Source: Branchiostoma belcheri
Lineage: Eukaryota > Chordata > Leptocardii > Amphioxiformes > Branchiostomatidae
Assembly (NCBI RefSeq): GCF_001625305.1
Contig: NW_017803910.1
Location: forward strand, 744,001-808,000
Length of the DNA stretch: 64,000 nt
Reading direction: 5' to 3'
The notes beneath the pieces were generated by a model. The model was given only the letters and a program-made list of their open reading frames with translations, was not told the origin of the DNA and ran no database searches. This document shows, one piece after another, positions 1-11,500 of the stretch. Each line of letters starts with the position of its first letter. Position 1 is the first letter of the stretch. The position numbers and the translations under genes are program-made.

Positions 1-274
1 CTCGTCATGGTTCTGTTATATAATATAATAAAACAAAGAAAAAATTCTAAGGGAAAATGTGTATCTCCATAGAACAATCAGAGGTGTAACACATATTGAG
101 TGACGTGTTATTTTTGGGGTGGATGATTTCCAAACAAACAAAAATTCTAATTGTTATTTTAACCCCTTTTCTTCATTTATGTACACAGTTCAATACATGT
201 AATCTACTTCGAGAAAAATGGCTTTTTTTTTTTCAAGTTGCAAGCATTCTTTGAAACATTTTTTCGTTTGTGAA

Positions 275-450
275 TACTGTAATTTGAGCACTCACCTGTT
301 TTCCAGTAGTATTTGGATAGGTCCCTGGGTAGGTCTGTACTTGGCTGGTTTCCTCTGGCCGTCTCCAGGGCCAAGACCACCAACAGGCATAAACACTGCA
401 ACCTCCTCAGTACAAATACACTCTGATACTGCATCGTGCTTCTTTCTACG
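275..450 (-). other. Exon-like segment, gene unknown
   Basis: On the minus strand this stretch is open in two frames and ends at a strong splice donor (AACAG followed by GTGAGT, intron beginning near 295). One frame reads a basic start (KNRRKKH) followed by a proline/glycine-rich part (VFMPVGGLGPGDGQRKPAKY). The other begins with ATG at about 441 and has a hydrophobic run (LQCLCLLVVLALETARG) that could be a signal peptide, which would make this a first coding exon of a gene lying beyond the window's left edge. I cannot decide between the frames and do not recognise either product. It may also be a chance open stretch next to a GTGAGT. Confidence 0.3.
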
Positions 451-613
451 ATTCTTACTTCACAAAAGTTTTTAAAAAACGTCAACTTGTTGTGCGTTGT
501 AAAATAAATAACACTTGTAGCCAAATACCACAAGTATGTAACAATAAATATTACAAGAAATCCTGTGTTTCGGTGATCACTAGAATCTGCGGCAAGGTAT
601 CTCCTTCTCTTGC

Positions 614-1215
614 TTGACTTTTGGCGTCACAACGGCTATTTCAATAATATCCTGTATGAATCAGTGTGTTGCAATGCCAGTTGAATCAGAGCCTCCTTTC
701 TGCATCAGTTCAAATCCGAACTTGTTGGACCCACATGTCAGCAGTGCCAATCATCCTGTCGGAAAAGATACAGAGAAGTTTCCGTCCTCGAAGTTGGTGG
801 ACTGGATGCAACAGGAAAGTAAAATTGTCCTCACAAATCTGCAGTGGCGAAACGTGTCAGCTTGCCGTGCCTTGTCCCAGCAACTGTTACATATGGCTAT
901 TGAGCTGTTACAGCAACAACATACATCAATCCACTGAGCAACTTGGTAGACTCTCTATGCAACATCAGCGACTACATCTCCAATCGAAGTCCAACTTATA
1001 ACTGAGAAGTTGGTGAGTTTTCTCCAGTTGGGCCCTTTTTGTCAGAGCAGACTGTGGTTGAACTGGTGTGTGTTTACCCCTGCAGACCCTGTCTGGGTGC
1101 TGACAAGAGCCACACATGTTTCAGCCATCTCCCAGGGGACATCATACTGAAACTAGCCTCTCAGTTGCCACCTCCGATTCGAATCATGTCCGCTGACTCC
1201 TCATTTGGTTCCTAG
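614..1215 (+). pseudogene. Decayed or frameshifted coding sequence, unknown family
   Basis: Three + strand reading stretches follow each other with protein-like composition but do not join in one frame. The first is open from about 614 to 937 (containing KLVDWMQQESKIVLTNLQ and LLHMAIELLQQQ). A second frame takes over near 910 (INPLSNLVDSLCNISDYISN), hits a TGA near 1000, then continues open to a TAG near 1213 (containing VGPFLSEQTVVELVCVYPC and LPGDIILKLASQLPPPIRI). A GTGAGT at 1014 and a CAG at 1088 could be splice sites, but splicing there does not rescue a single frame. The simplest reading is a broken gene or retro-copy; assembly errors or undetected introns are alternatives. I do not recognise the family. 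Confidence 0.3.
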
Positions 1216-2130
1216 GATTCCAGCCTGGTGTTGAATGTTGAGGTTGGATAAAATAACAAGAGGTAGTTGTGGCAACTTTGGTTCCTTTGCCTTGCCTCTG
1301 TCAGAAACCTGGAGAAAAATAAACAAAGTCTGTCAGATCTACATGATTATATAACCTTTAAATGTCACTTTGTAATGTGGCTTTACAAAATGATCTGAAC
1401 ATCAAAAGCATATTTGTAGGGAAGGTTTGTTTGTTGTTCTTGGCAAAGTTTGCCTCCAAGGATGTCACAAACTGCTGATAGACATGACACATGTTGGTTA
1501 CAAACAAATAAATAAATACAAAGCAACAACATTAGGAAGTAAAGATGCGTAGAGTGGGAGCCCAAGTGAGCTGAAAAGTCAAGATTATAAATTATAATGC
1601 AGCTTCTTACCATTATACATGTACCAATAACTGATAAATTCCATGTCATGCAAGCATCAGTACTCCTTTTGCTTTGAGTAGTTCTGCTCCAATATCATAA
1701 TGTTTGACCAAGCAAGTTCAAATTAGGCCTACATTTATTTATACAACACTGTATCAATGCAAATTTGCCCTTTACAATGATCCATCATAATTGCTATTGT
1801 TTCTTTAATTCCTCTCAAAACAAATCATGAAATATTTGCAGAGGTTGTGTTCACAGCTCAAACTCATCATACTGCTATGAACATGCACTGTGTTGCACCC
1901 AAAAAGTCCCCCAAACTTAAAATGATTTACAGACATTTACACACACTTTAGGGCCATGAGCTATTACAACTTTCTTGAACATATTTAAACTTTGAGACAA
2001 AGTTCAAACAAGCCTTTGCACTTCGGCAGAATTTACAGGAACAGCAAGTCCTTCTACAACTGTAGACAGATCAGAGCGCGAACCAGACAAACAGACTGCT
2101 CTGTGTGTTTACTTAACGAACACATGCTAA
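1216..2130. other. No gene seen
   Basis: AT-rich sequence with only short chance open frames on both strands. No repeat with clear ends was found. Confidence 0.5.
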
Positions 2131-2395
2131 TTATCCTGCCAACAATGCTCTAACGAGGAGGAAGTACATATCTACTGGGGTTTCCCTGGATGAGCTCCCT
2201 GGAGGACTCAGATCCTGCGTCCTTTCCTGTGATAAAAACCCAGGTGTTACGAGAAACGTCGCACTCTGGGGCTGAACAAGCCTTTTTCTGTCTTCTTCGG
2301 TCATTTGAAGATCCACATGCCTGGATTCCATAGACAGAGTGTCTGAAGGCCCTGGATTCAGGAAATCTGGATGTTGGCAAAGCTGAAGAGTATTT
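2131..2395 (-). other. Candidate last coding exon, unknown gene
   Basis: On the minus strand an acceptor-like site (CTTTGCCAACATCCAG, ending near 2370) is followed by an open frame with protein-like composition: NPGPSDTLSMESRH, then MTEEDRKRLVQPQSATFLV, then SPPGSSSRETPVDMYF, ending at TAA at 2131. A second frame over the same bases is also open (SRNTWVFITGKDAG) and stops slightly earlier. No strong donor lies inside it, so if real it is a terminal exon of a leftward gene, perhaps one starting from the promoter-like region near 22 kb. No known family was recognised. Confidence 0.3.
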
Positions 2396-2450
2396 ATACT
2401 TGGAATTTACAGGTTTTGGGCTAGTTTTATACTAATGCTGACAAACATGG

Positions 2451-3386
2451 TACTGTAAGTCTACAAATTTCCGCGGTATATTTAGATTCGCGGAATTCGC
2501 GGGGACCTTTGTACCGCGAATCTATTTCCCCGCGAATATGTTTTGCGTAAGTGCGCCCCCCTCCCCACATGCATTCACGACGGTAAGCGAAACACAAACA
2601 CACGCGATTCACAAATCACTGCAAGTCAACTTTATTCTTAGCAAATGTACGTATGTTGAGTACCAAAATTTTTTTAAGTTATACTGATGTCAAAAAATTA
2701 TAATATCATGAGACACCGAATCGCGATACTGCGGCACTGGCCGTGTCAAACGTGCACCGCCGGACAAAAATCTCTGTGTGCAGCGCGCCGGCCATGCGCG
2801 CCCGGGCGCTTGAAAATTGTGGGCACATCGGGCATATCTACAAATATTTTGATTAGAAATATAACTGCTGGTATCTGGGAAATGTTAGTTGATTCTCTTT
2901 TGCGCTCTGCTTTGCGGGCGTTTTTTTTTTTTTTTTTGCTGGATAGAAACGCTACCGTGGGCCGCTACAAAACCGAAGGCGACCTTTGCATACTTCCGGG
3001 TTCAAAATCTCGCCGAAGACGGCATAAATATTTTTAGTAATATATATTTTCCCGAAAGATTCTTTCGATTATGCATTTCTTCACTAGAGTATCGATGTGT
3101 AGTCGTGGAAAATAGCGTTTTAGCGCTTATTTCCGAACAAAGAAAATTGTTTACACGTGCGTCAGATCGATCGTCAGCTATACCACCGGCAGCCTCGCGC
3201 GGTGCACGAAACAAATTTTTGCGCCGCGTTTTAGGATATAAATGCCGGAACACGACCTTTTATTATTTTAAATATACACTTTGAAAAATAGCCAAGGAGA
3301 AATCGCGAATCTAAAAATACCGCGGATTGTCCATTTTCCCGAAACCGCGAACTTTAGGCCCCGCGAATCTAAAGAGACTTACAGTA
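2451..3386. mobile_element. TIR element flanked by TA (Tc1/mariner-like MITE)
   Basis: The ends are inverted copies: TACTGTAAGTCT at 2451 and AGACTTACAGTA ending at 3386. If the outermost TA is the target duplication, this fits the Tc1/mariner superfamily rule. Just inside the ends lie repeated subterminal motifs of the type TTTAGATTCGCGG and CCGCGGTAT in inverted orientation (2470-2540 and 3300-3372). The core is CpG-rich (for example near 2770-2815), unlike its surroundings. No transposase-like frame is present, so it is non-autonomous. Confidence 0.7.
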
Positions 3387-5636
3387 GTTATTCAATCAGT
3401 CAAATATTTTGGTCATTGAATCTACCTTACCGTGTTGCCTAGCAATATTCATTAAAAGTACAAATGTGATGTAATTGCATGAACATGTCGTAAAAATGCC
3501 ATTTGTGACTGTTAAAATCAACTTTTTTTACAACAAATTCACTCATATTACCAAAGGCTCACTCAAAGTAGGTTCTGACACTGTGACGTAATTTTTGGCA
3601 CCTCAAAGGTAATAATTTGCATACCAGTTCATCATGGGGTCATTTCACCTAATCATCACCCACTTGAGATCCATTCGTTTTACCCTGCTCCAGGCCTTTA
3701 AAACAGCCGATTGTCGTAAATTGCATCACAATGGCCCATTGTTACAGGTTTGGGATAAAGATTCATACATTTGAAAGGAAAGTATGAAAGCTGTTGATCA
3801 GATGCAAATCAGAACAAGCGTAAAGGGGGAAATGTTTCTCGCTGCAAGGGGTGCGATTGAGTATTGTTATTCTAACGAGGACAGACAACTTTTTTTCTTG
3901 GTTAGAGGAATAAGTGAGAGGACAACAAGGCATGTCATACCAGTGCGTAGGATGATTAAATTATTATCATTAAAAGGCAAGGTCCAACCAACTGTATCAC
4001 TGGCACTGTCATGCCATGTGCACAGAGAGACATCACACAAACATTTCACACAATAAACATCATGCTGGTGGGCAGTTATACCGGCTATACAGATACAGAT
4101 CATGCAAATATGTGGAAAGAAAGTCGCTCAAGATTGCTGAGCATTTACTGGTTACCAGTCAAAGTCAATTTTTTCCCTTTTTCACTAAGGACCAGGTAAT
4201 ACCTTTGGTCATGCCATAACAATCTCATACAATTGCATGAGTGAATGATCATTGTTGTTAGACTCACATGCAAGTAAAATGTTACATTGATTACAAGTAA
4301 ATTTCTAGACAACCACAAACAAATTACAAGCTTCTAAAATCCACACATTCAATACAGAAGTATTTTCCTGTTTTGAAAATGAAACGCTGCTATATCATAA
4401 TTTTCTGCTCTACATACGAACTTGCATCACATGAAACCAATTAGCCTAAAAGCCTAGTGGACAGGAAAATGGTGTAACACCACACTCCATATTTGAGACA
4501 CTTCATTGCCAGGGCTTGGTATCACATGAGCTGGAAAATCCTTTGAGAGACTGCAAAGCTTCTTTTCCAAAGCTAATCCCTCTAATTACTCTAAAAACCT
4601 CAAACAAGGGACAGAAATATCTGTGTAAGGTAAAGCCTGTATTAGATTCCTAATTGAAACGCAGCCTAGCCAGAAAGACTGATCTATGAAATGAGTGAAC
4701 ACCATAACTGTAAGCCCTGGTAAGTGGTACAAGCTATCCTAAAACTGGTCCTTTAAAAGTCAAAACGTCCACTATGATTACACAATGCCAAGCAAAACTT
4801 AACTTTCACGTATTTCACAAATAAAGAAGTCAGAGTTCTAGCCTGCTGTTGCTCTACAACTTTCAAAAACTTTCAAAACCCAACAACCACCTGGCCGAAT
4901 TACCTGTGACATAATGAAAACCGACAGGGGTAACTAACACAAATGAAAATCAAACTATCCCCACCTTTTGGTGTAATCAGTGTAGAGTACTTTTTCAACA
5001 GGCCAATTCTGACCACAAAAGAACGCGCATTTGCTTACATATTCAAAATTACGTCAAACACAAGTCATTACTTTGCCTAAAGTATGGTAATTTGTAATAA
5101 TGGGATTAATCACAATACAAAGCAGACGCTCCAAAATTACCATACAATGAAGCTACATAAAGTGTACAACTTACGGTTTTTCTCATTGTTCTAACTCCAT
5201 ATGCCAGCTTTGCTGCTTTCTGTCACAAAATGTAGTGTATCTAGACATAATGTACATGGTACATATCTTCAATATTGACTGTCTCTATGATACAGGTAAG
5301 TACTATAGACAGACTGGCCAAACCAGTCCTGAACCACTTCCTGTAATTCAGGCCGGATTGCTTCCTATAGCTGACAACCAGAACACCACACAACAATAAA
5401 CAGGCAGTTCTGTGGTCAATGAAGTTGATTAGTCATTGCACAGTCATTACCACCAAATACAGTGTGTAGTATGCGACTGGCCATTGTTTGTAATCTCCAA
5501 GCAGATATTGGGGAGGAACATTGTACAGTATGCCCCAAAAGCCAGCCAGTACGTAAGCCCACCTAACATCTCTGACCAGCTAACTGCTCTGGCAAAGTAT
5601 ATTTACTTTTAATATTTTACACAACATATAATATAT
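3387..5636. other. No gene seen
   Basis: AT-rich intergenic or intronic DNA. Short open frames at 3784-4056 and 4011-4219 have no recognisable motif and are treated as chance. Confidence 0.5.
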
Positions 5637-5681
5637 TGTATCCTCCGCTAACTGACCATGCTAAATGGTCGTGCGACCTTT

Positions 5682-5735
5682 TAGTGTAGTGGTTAGCGTT
5701 GGTGACCGCCAAGCGGACAACTCGGGTTCGATTCC
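5682..5735 (+). promoter_or_regulatory. tRNA-type internal pol III promoter, left LTR
   Basis: TAGTGTAGTGG (5682-5692) matches the A-box consensus TRGYNNARNNG at every position, and GGTTCGATTCC (5725-5735) matches the B-box consensus exactly. The sequence around the B box (CGGG TTCGATT CCCG) also forms a perfect T-arm hairpin. The whole does not fold as a normal tRNA because the anticodon arm (CCGC CAA GCGG) has a three-base loop, so it is read as a tRNA-derived promoter and not a tRNA gene. Confidence 0.65.
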
Positions 5736-5926
5736 CGCTTGTGACCTGCTCGCCCCTTTCGGTTTTTACAGTGGTTCCCATGCCGGCCCTGTGAGTACTG
5801 GCACTGAGGATAAGTGTGGCAGCTCCAGGGATGTCGGACTCGGAAGATTCGAGGACGAATCTTGAAAGAAAAGGGGGAGTAGTGTAACAGTGCTAACTGA
5901 CCATGCTAAATGGTCGTGCGACCTTT

Positions 5927-5980
5927 TAGTGTAGTGGTTAGCGTTGTTGACCGCCAAGCGGACAACTCGGGTTCGATTCC
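5927..5980 (+). promoter_or_regulatory. tRNA-type internal pol III promoter, right LTR
   Basis: The same A box (5927-5937) and B box (5970-5980) as in the left repeat, 245 bases downstream. Both differences between the two repeats in this area lie outside the boxes, so both promoters are intact. Confidence 0.65.
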
Positions 5981-6784
5981 CGGTTGTGACCTGCTCGCCC
6001 CTTTCGGTTTTTACAATATGGTCACTTTCTACAATATTTTCTATGCACAAAAAAATTTAAACAAAATACATACATGTACCTCCAACTTAGCTTTTTCTTA
6101 CCGTATGTAACTTTTACAAAGTACAAACTGCATTGTTGGTTCTGGAAATCACTGTACTGATAGAAGAATTAGAACAGTAGCAAGAGACACTACAAAGCTG
6201 GCTTGACTTGACTTTTCTCATCCCCACAGCCTGCCTCTATGTAAAACAGCCCTGTCTACCTGACTTCCATCCCATACCTGTAATAGACCACTGATTGCTT
6301 CCTCAGAACAATAACTACTCTTCCTCAAAACTCACCATCACTTCCATACTGAACAACAATGGACAATTACTAAAGGGCAGGTAGCTCTTTTCCCAAACCA
6401 CATCATTTCCTGAAGTATCATCAGTCTACAGGGCTTCCCATAAACCTGTGTCTGAAACTTGGACTGTACAGTATGAACATTTAAGCCTAAAAGTTAGTTG
6501 AATAAAGAAATTACCAAACCTTTTAGTTGATAACCACTGTATAACTCTGTAGAGCATTGACATTGATAACCAACTTACCAACGCTACCATCAAAAGTGAT
6601 CCTACCTTGGGAAGAAAACATAGGTGGGTGCAGTTACACCCAGAAGCCAGTATCCCCAATCTTGTTCAAGATTTTGTAAACAAGTTTTCAACATGCCAAG
6701 AAAACTAGGTCACTATCCACAGGCAGGGATGAGTAATATTGAGTTACTGTCAAATATGTGGGACCTGTAACAGTGGGGTTCAAG

Positions 6785-6981
6785 TAGCCTCTACCAGGTT
6801 TTGGGAGGCGGCTGGAAAGAGTAGAAATTGGCCAAATAGAGAGATAACATGCCAAGGGAGTTGGTCCGCTAGAGAGTACAGTTTGCTCTCTCTCTAGCGG
6901 ACCAACTTCCCTGGCATGTTATCTCTCTATTTGGCTGATTTCTACTCTTTCCAGCCACCTCCCGAAGCCTGGTAGAGGCTA
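6785..6981. mobile_element. Fold-back MITE with 9-bp target repeats (Mutator-like)
   Basis: This is a long near-perfect inverted repeat. The left arm starts TAGCCTCTACCAGG and the right arm ends CCTGGTAGAGGCTA, with arms of about 90 bases differing at seven positions, all transitions. The loop, around TACAGTTTG, is only about ten bases. It is flanked by perfect 9-bp direct repeats GGGTTCAAG (6776-6784 and 6982-6990). Nine-bp duplications are typical of the Mutator superfamily, but the terminal bases alone do not prove this. Confidence 0.75.
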
Positions 6982-7014
6982 GGGTTCAAGCACCACTAAC
7001 TGACCCAGTCCAAC

Positions 7015-7066
7015 AGGTCCGGACCTTTTGGCCTAGAGGTTAGCACGTTACGCTCACAAGCTGGCA
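7015..7066 (+). repeat. tRNA-SINE-like fragment (A box only)
   Basis: TGGCCTAGAGG near 7029 fits the A-box consensus and is followed by TTAGCACG, as in tRNA-derived SINEs. No B box follows, so this is at most a fragment. Confidence 0.3.
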
Positions 7067-8193
7067 GCCTCCATATATATGCCACCTTCAAAAAATATAT
7101 CTAAACAGATCTCCAATGCAATGCCAGCCAGTAAAATGAATGCACTCCTGCATATCTAAACTATGCATACCTGGGGTGCTGCACGAGAGGTCTCTTAGGC
7201 AAGTTGTTTCGCAAAGTGGATATATATATCCAAGTGGATGTTAATGGAGGTTGCATGTATGGGATAGGAGATATGGTACATGATATTGTATGTAATTATG
7301 TAAGGCCACAACAACAATTTAATCTGTTGCTCGGTTCTCAGATTTCAAATTCAAAAGATAATGCTGAACTGACAAACTGACAGGACAGTCTAAGAGGACA
7401 GTATGCACCATGGTCCACACAGTTTCTAAGAGTGAACGTAGTAAGATGGAAGTTTTCCTCCCAACCCTGTATTCTTCTGGACCTCTTACTAATCTTGGTA
7501 GGCGTCCTCAACATGGAGTTTTCTACGGCTGATACATACCAAGGAATCATATTAGAGTAATGTATATAGGCGACTCAGTCTCTAGAAAAGTAAGTCACTC
7601 AAAATATTTTGGTATCGATTTCTCGGGTGAAAATTGAATGTACGGATGAAGTCTCAATACTACTAGAAATAGAAGGGCACCGGATCTATAACCAAGCTTC
7701 AACATTCTTTATTGCCAATCCATAACAGAGTTTTCCAATGGTTATATTATTGAAACAACAGTACCAGTTAAGGTTACTACCAGGTATGTCCTAAGTAGGA
7801 AGTATCACCAAGAACTCAACACTACAAGAAACAGGAATACAGGATATACAGTGTTCAAAGTTTCCATAACAAAATTCTCCATACACAGTAGTTCATGATA
7901 AACTCAGTGGTATCAGATACTGTCATATATAAAATACTGTGGCGATCCTACATGACATTCAGAGTTTGCAAAAATTTAAGCAAAACCACCAACATCAAGA
8001 TAGCATCTTTACCTGATATACTGAAAGAAAGGAATAGTATATTTTGCAGTAAGCAACCACTGCAGCAATGGTATAGTCTACAGTAATACATGTTACAAGG
8101 GCACTGTGTTATCCACACCCAACATTCCTGACACATTGCTCATCACCTGTGTAGGGATGGCCAGGATCATCTCATGACCAACCCCACCCACAT

Positions 8194-8524
8194 AGGCTTT
8201 TAGCTAGGGGGTGTCCAGGGTGTCTTTTGGACGCCCTGTACTGAAAATAGTAAGAAATTGGACGCTTTACTTTTTGGTAGGACACCCAAAAGATGCCCTA
8301 TTTTTTCCACTTCCAACCCCTGCCATGCACACATGCTTCCTTTCAGCATACAAAAATGATGGTTTACTGAAGGAAAAAACTCAAATTCCTCAAAATGCAG
8401 AAAGTTGTGTTTGAGAGAATCATGAATGTCCAAAAAGCCCCCCTAAAAAGGTCACACACTGTGCGTCTTTGCTGCGTACAATAAAAAAATGGACACCCAA
8501 CAAAAAAATCCTAGCTAAAAGCCT
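8194..8524. mobile_element. Non-autonomous TIR element
   Basis: The ends are inverted copies, AGGCTTTTAGCTAGG at 8194 and CCTAGCTAAAAGCCT ending at 8524. The inner parts also mirror each other (GGGTGTCC near 8210, GGACACCC near 8492). I could not identify a target duplication, so the superfamily is open. It carries no transposase frame. Confidence 0.65.
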
Positions 8525-11500
8525 GTACCCATGTATGTCAATCTAGTTTACCACAAAACTACCACAGTAATCTCCAAGCAGACGTTTGGCTTTGGTCTGT
8601 TTACAAATGATTTTTCACTCATTCTGTTCAAGATTTTGTGTAGGAAGAAAATTCAATAAATGAGAATTCCAACTTGAGAAACTGTCCAATAGTACCTATG
8701 AAAGGGCCAGCAAAAGAGAAATTTTTTATTGTTATAACATAAGCAACACACATACCATACACACTCTTTCGTAGCAAATACCTACATGTATAATTTCATT
8801 TGTCAGTATACCATACAAATACAAATATTCTTTAAGCAACGAAGCCCAAGATCTAATTGCCAGAACGTTCCAATACAACAATAGGGGGGTTTGCAGGGTT
8901 ACAACTAGTACAAGGTACATGATGTTCTGGGAAACCCGATCAAGCAAGTCCCCTGTTTCCAAACAGTGAGCATGCTTCGGTGCACACCAAAAGTGTTATC
9001 TTGTACACAGGTCTATATTGTGGTTTCTAACTCCTTAGACCAACTGGACCACAGACGGGCAAACAAAATTTCTGTATGTACAGGTCCGTCTACTCCTTGC
9101 ACATCTGCTTCTAACTGGCGTCAAATGTCAACGACCTTCAGCTGAATTTTTTAAAGTTTTTGTAAAAACTTCCTGACACCTGACTCCATTATTTGTTGAC
9201 CAGACAGTTCTGTTAGTACTAAGATACTGCGGCAGTTATCATTGGTGATAGCAAAACTCCATTAACTGAGTCAGCATGTTAGGAAAATCCTGAATTATAT
9301 TGCTACAAAAGAGGATTCAAGCTCTGTAAAGACGGTGAAGGGGTTCTGCATGGGGGGATTCCTTCTATGCTTGCATAAAATTCAGGGGGTCGGCAGCTAT
9401 GTAAAAATATAATGCTCATTTCAAGCTGACAGTAGCTCCTTGCAACTGCTGACCAGGCCTACAGTATATATACAACATTAAGTACTTTGCTAGCTCTGCA
9501 GCTTGGATTAAACTTCACAGAGTCTACCTAACTCCACAGGGATTCTCAAGTTAATGAATCAAAGACCTGCTGAGTTCAACATGAACTACAACATCTGGCA
9601 ACTGATCTGTGAACGACCCTAACCTGACCCCAATTGCTACTGAGCTGAGAGCAGAAAACACCACAAAGTTGAGCACATGTAGGGTAGCACATGTAGGAGA
9701 TATGCCAAAAACATTTTAAAACCTGTACTGAAAATGAGATGTTTACTTTCTGGAATGACAAATAATGACATGAACTCAAATTGTATAATAAGTTTGTATA
9801 TTACATTTGGTATTTTAAAAAGATCTTGCTGTCTGACAAGAAGCAATTATGATGAAAACACAATTTTCTAAGAAAAGGAGGGATAAAAAGAGTCTGACTT
9901 CAATAAAGCTTGATCAACGTATAGTTTGTCATGTGCATGTTAAGTTTGACTATGTCAGGGTACATTTTGTAAGGCTAGCTCTAGTGCCCCTCTGCCCAAG
10001 TAAAACGGTCTTGCCAAAAGGAACATGATGTGGTAATTCCTCTGAGCTATGAAAACGTAACCCCCTGGTATTGTGTTCAATCTTTAAAATGTTTTCATGT
10101 CCCTCAGAAAGAAAGTTTGATTTATTTCTTTGTACCAAAACAGGCTTGCACAACCTATGGAGTGTAAAATACTTGAAAAATTCAAGACTATAGTCTAGAT
10201 GTAGAATGTTTATGTTGCAAGTTGAAGCTAATGGTACTAAAGAAGTCTATTTGCTTTCTCAGTTCTGGTCTGGAAACAGGACAGGTAACTTGGGAAGGGT
10301 ACTACTTACTCACACCAGGAGGCCTGCTAGTCATCTGTTCTGTACTGTAAATATTGTTCAAGTTCAGGGCACTGAAATTTTGCAGCACAATGGAAATAAA
10401 GAGTTTCCTGTATTGAGTTCCTGCTAGTGCGTTTGCGGAGGTGGAACCAACAAAGCAATACATTGTACCTGCTAGCACACCTGAAATGACAGTACGTTTC
10501 GGTATTCTCAAACGTCACAAAGCCACTGTTGTGAAATATGATTTCTACCGGACAGAGAATACATCTGTTCGGATGTCTTTCACGGTAGAGTTACCATAGA
10601 AACAAGAAGCAGGAGAAACAATGTACAGCATTCCGAAATTTGAGAGTGGCTTAGAGTAATTACAGCATTCACACTGCACACCTGTGTCAAGTATAGGCCT
10701 TTCTTCGAAAGTCCATGGGTATTTGGGAAAGGAGCCAGTTAAATCTACAAGAGTAACAGGAGACGTGGCAAATCCATGGTATATAAAAATATAAATATTC
10801 TTTATCTGTTAACAGTTAAGTCAATGGAATATAAAAAGCATGCCTATGCTACACACTACTACTAGTAGTACTAGCTAGTTTAATGATTCACTGTCGTTGC
10901 AAAAGAAATGAATTTAGAGTACAGTAAACTAAACATGGTAACAGGAAGTTACATAAAGCAAGTTTTCATGCATCAACAAGAACTTGAAGAAGTTACGCTA
11001 CAGTCTATTTACTTTTCTATTTGCATTAAGTGAAAGGAGGTTTACAATAAAAGTCAAGCATACAGAAAAAGACTTTTCGGGCCCACAAACCTTGAAATAG
11101 TTCTTAAAATAGGTCATCTGCTGAGTTAAGCATGTATGCAGTGAAAAGCTGTTTTTGGCACAGATGACAACATATTGTTTGTTATTTTCTTTCAAGTGTG
11201 ACATATGCATAACTTTTTCAAAAACAAACTACAGTACTGAATACATAAACTTATACTGTAGTCATACATTGTACATAACGTTACACAAGAATTTTCCTTC
11301 TTTGACATATCCTCTAAAAGAGATCAATTTTTCAAAAGCAATCAGAGAGTATTAGATTAGAGTGATTTAAAATAAAAAAACTAGAGGAAGATTTATCTGA
11401 CCTTGATAAAAGGGCTTGGAAAATTGGAGGACTCACACAAAGACAGTTTTGCATACTTCTCAAAGTCTTTGTAGGACGGTACAATACAGATAATAGTTTT

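Larger units (their letters stand above)
5637..6015 (+). mobile_element. Miniature LTR retroelement (Ty3/gypsy-derived, TRIM-like) with tRNA-type pol III boxes in its LTRs
   Basis: Two direct repeats, 5647-5770 and 5892-6015 (124 bases each, two mismatches by eye), flank about 112 bases of internal sequence. The right copy begins TGTAACAG at 5883 and both copies end TTTTTACA, giving the TG...CA form of an LTR. The internal part has a primer-site-like TGGTTCCCATGC one base after the left repeat (5772) and a polypurine tract GAAAGAAAAGGGGGAG (5864-5879) just before the right repeat. A short frame from 5831 ends ...SRTNLERKGGVV, with its stop overlapping the LTR start; this resembles the C-terminus of Ty3/gypsy polyproteins. 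ATAT lies on both outer sides (5633-5636, 6016-6019), a possible 4-bp target duplication, although the region is AT-rich. The first ten bases of the left repeat differ from the right one. Everything else of gag-pol is deleted. Confidence 0.65.

Noticed and set aside
2687-3284. Open frames within the TA-flanked element
   Set aside because: No transposase motif. The frames arise from low stop density in the CpG-rich core.
5682-5750. A functional tRNA gene
   Set aside because: A and B boxes are perfect but no cloverleaf forms, because the anticodon loop is too short and the acceptor stem is missing. The sequence is also part of a duplicated repeat.
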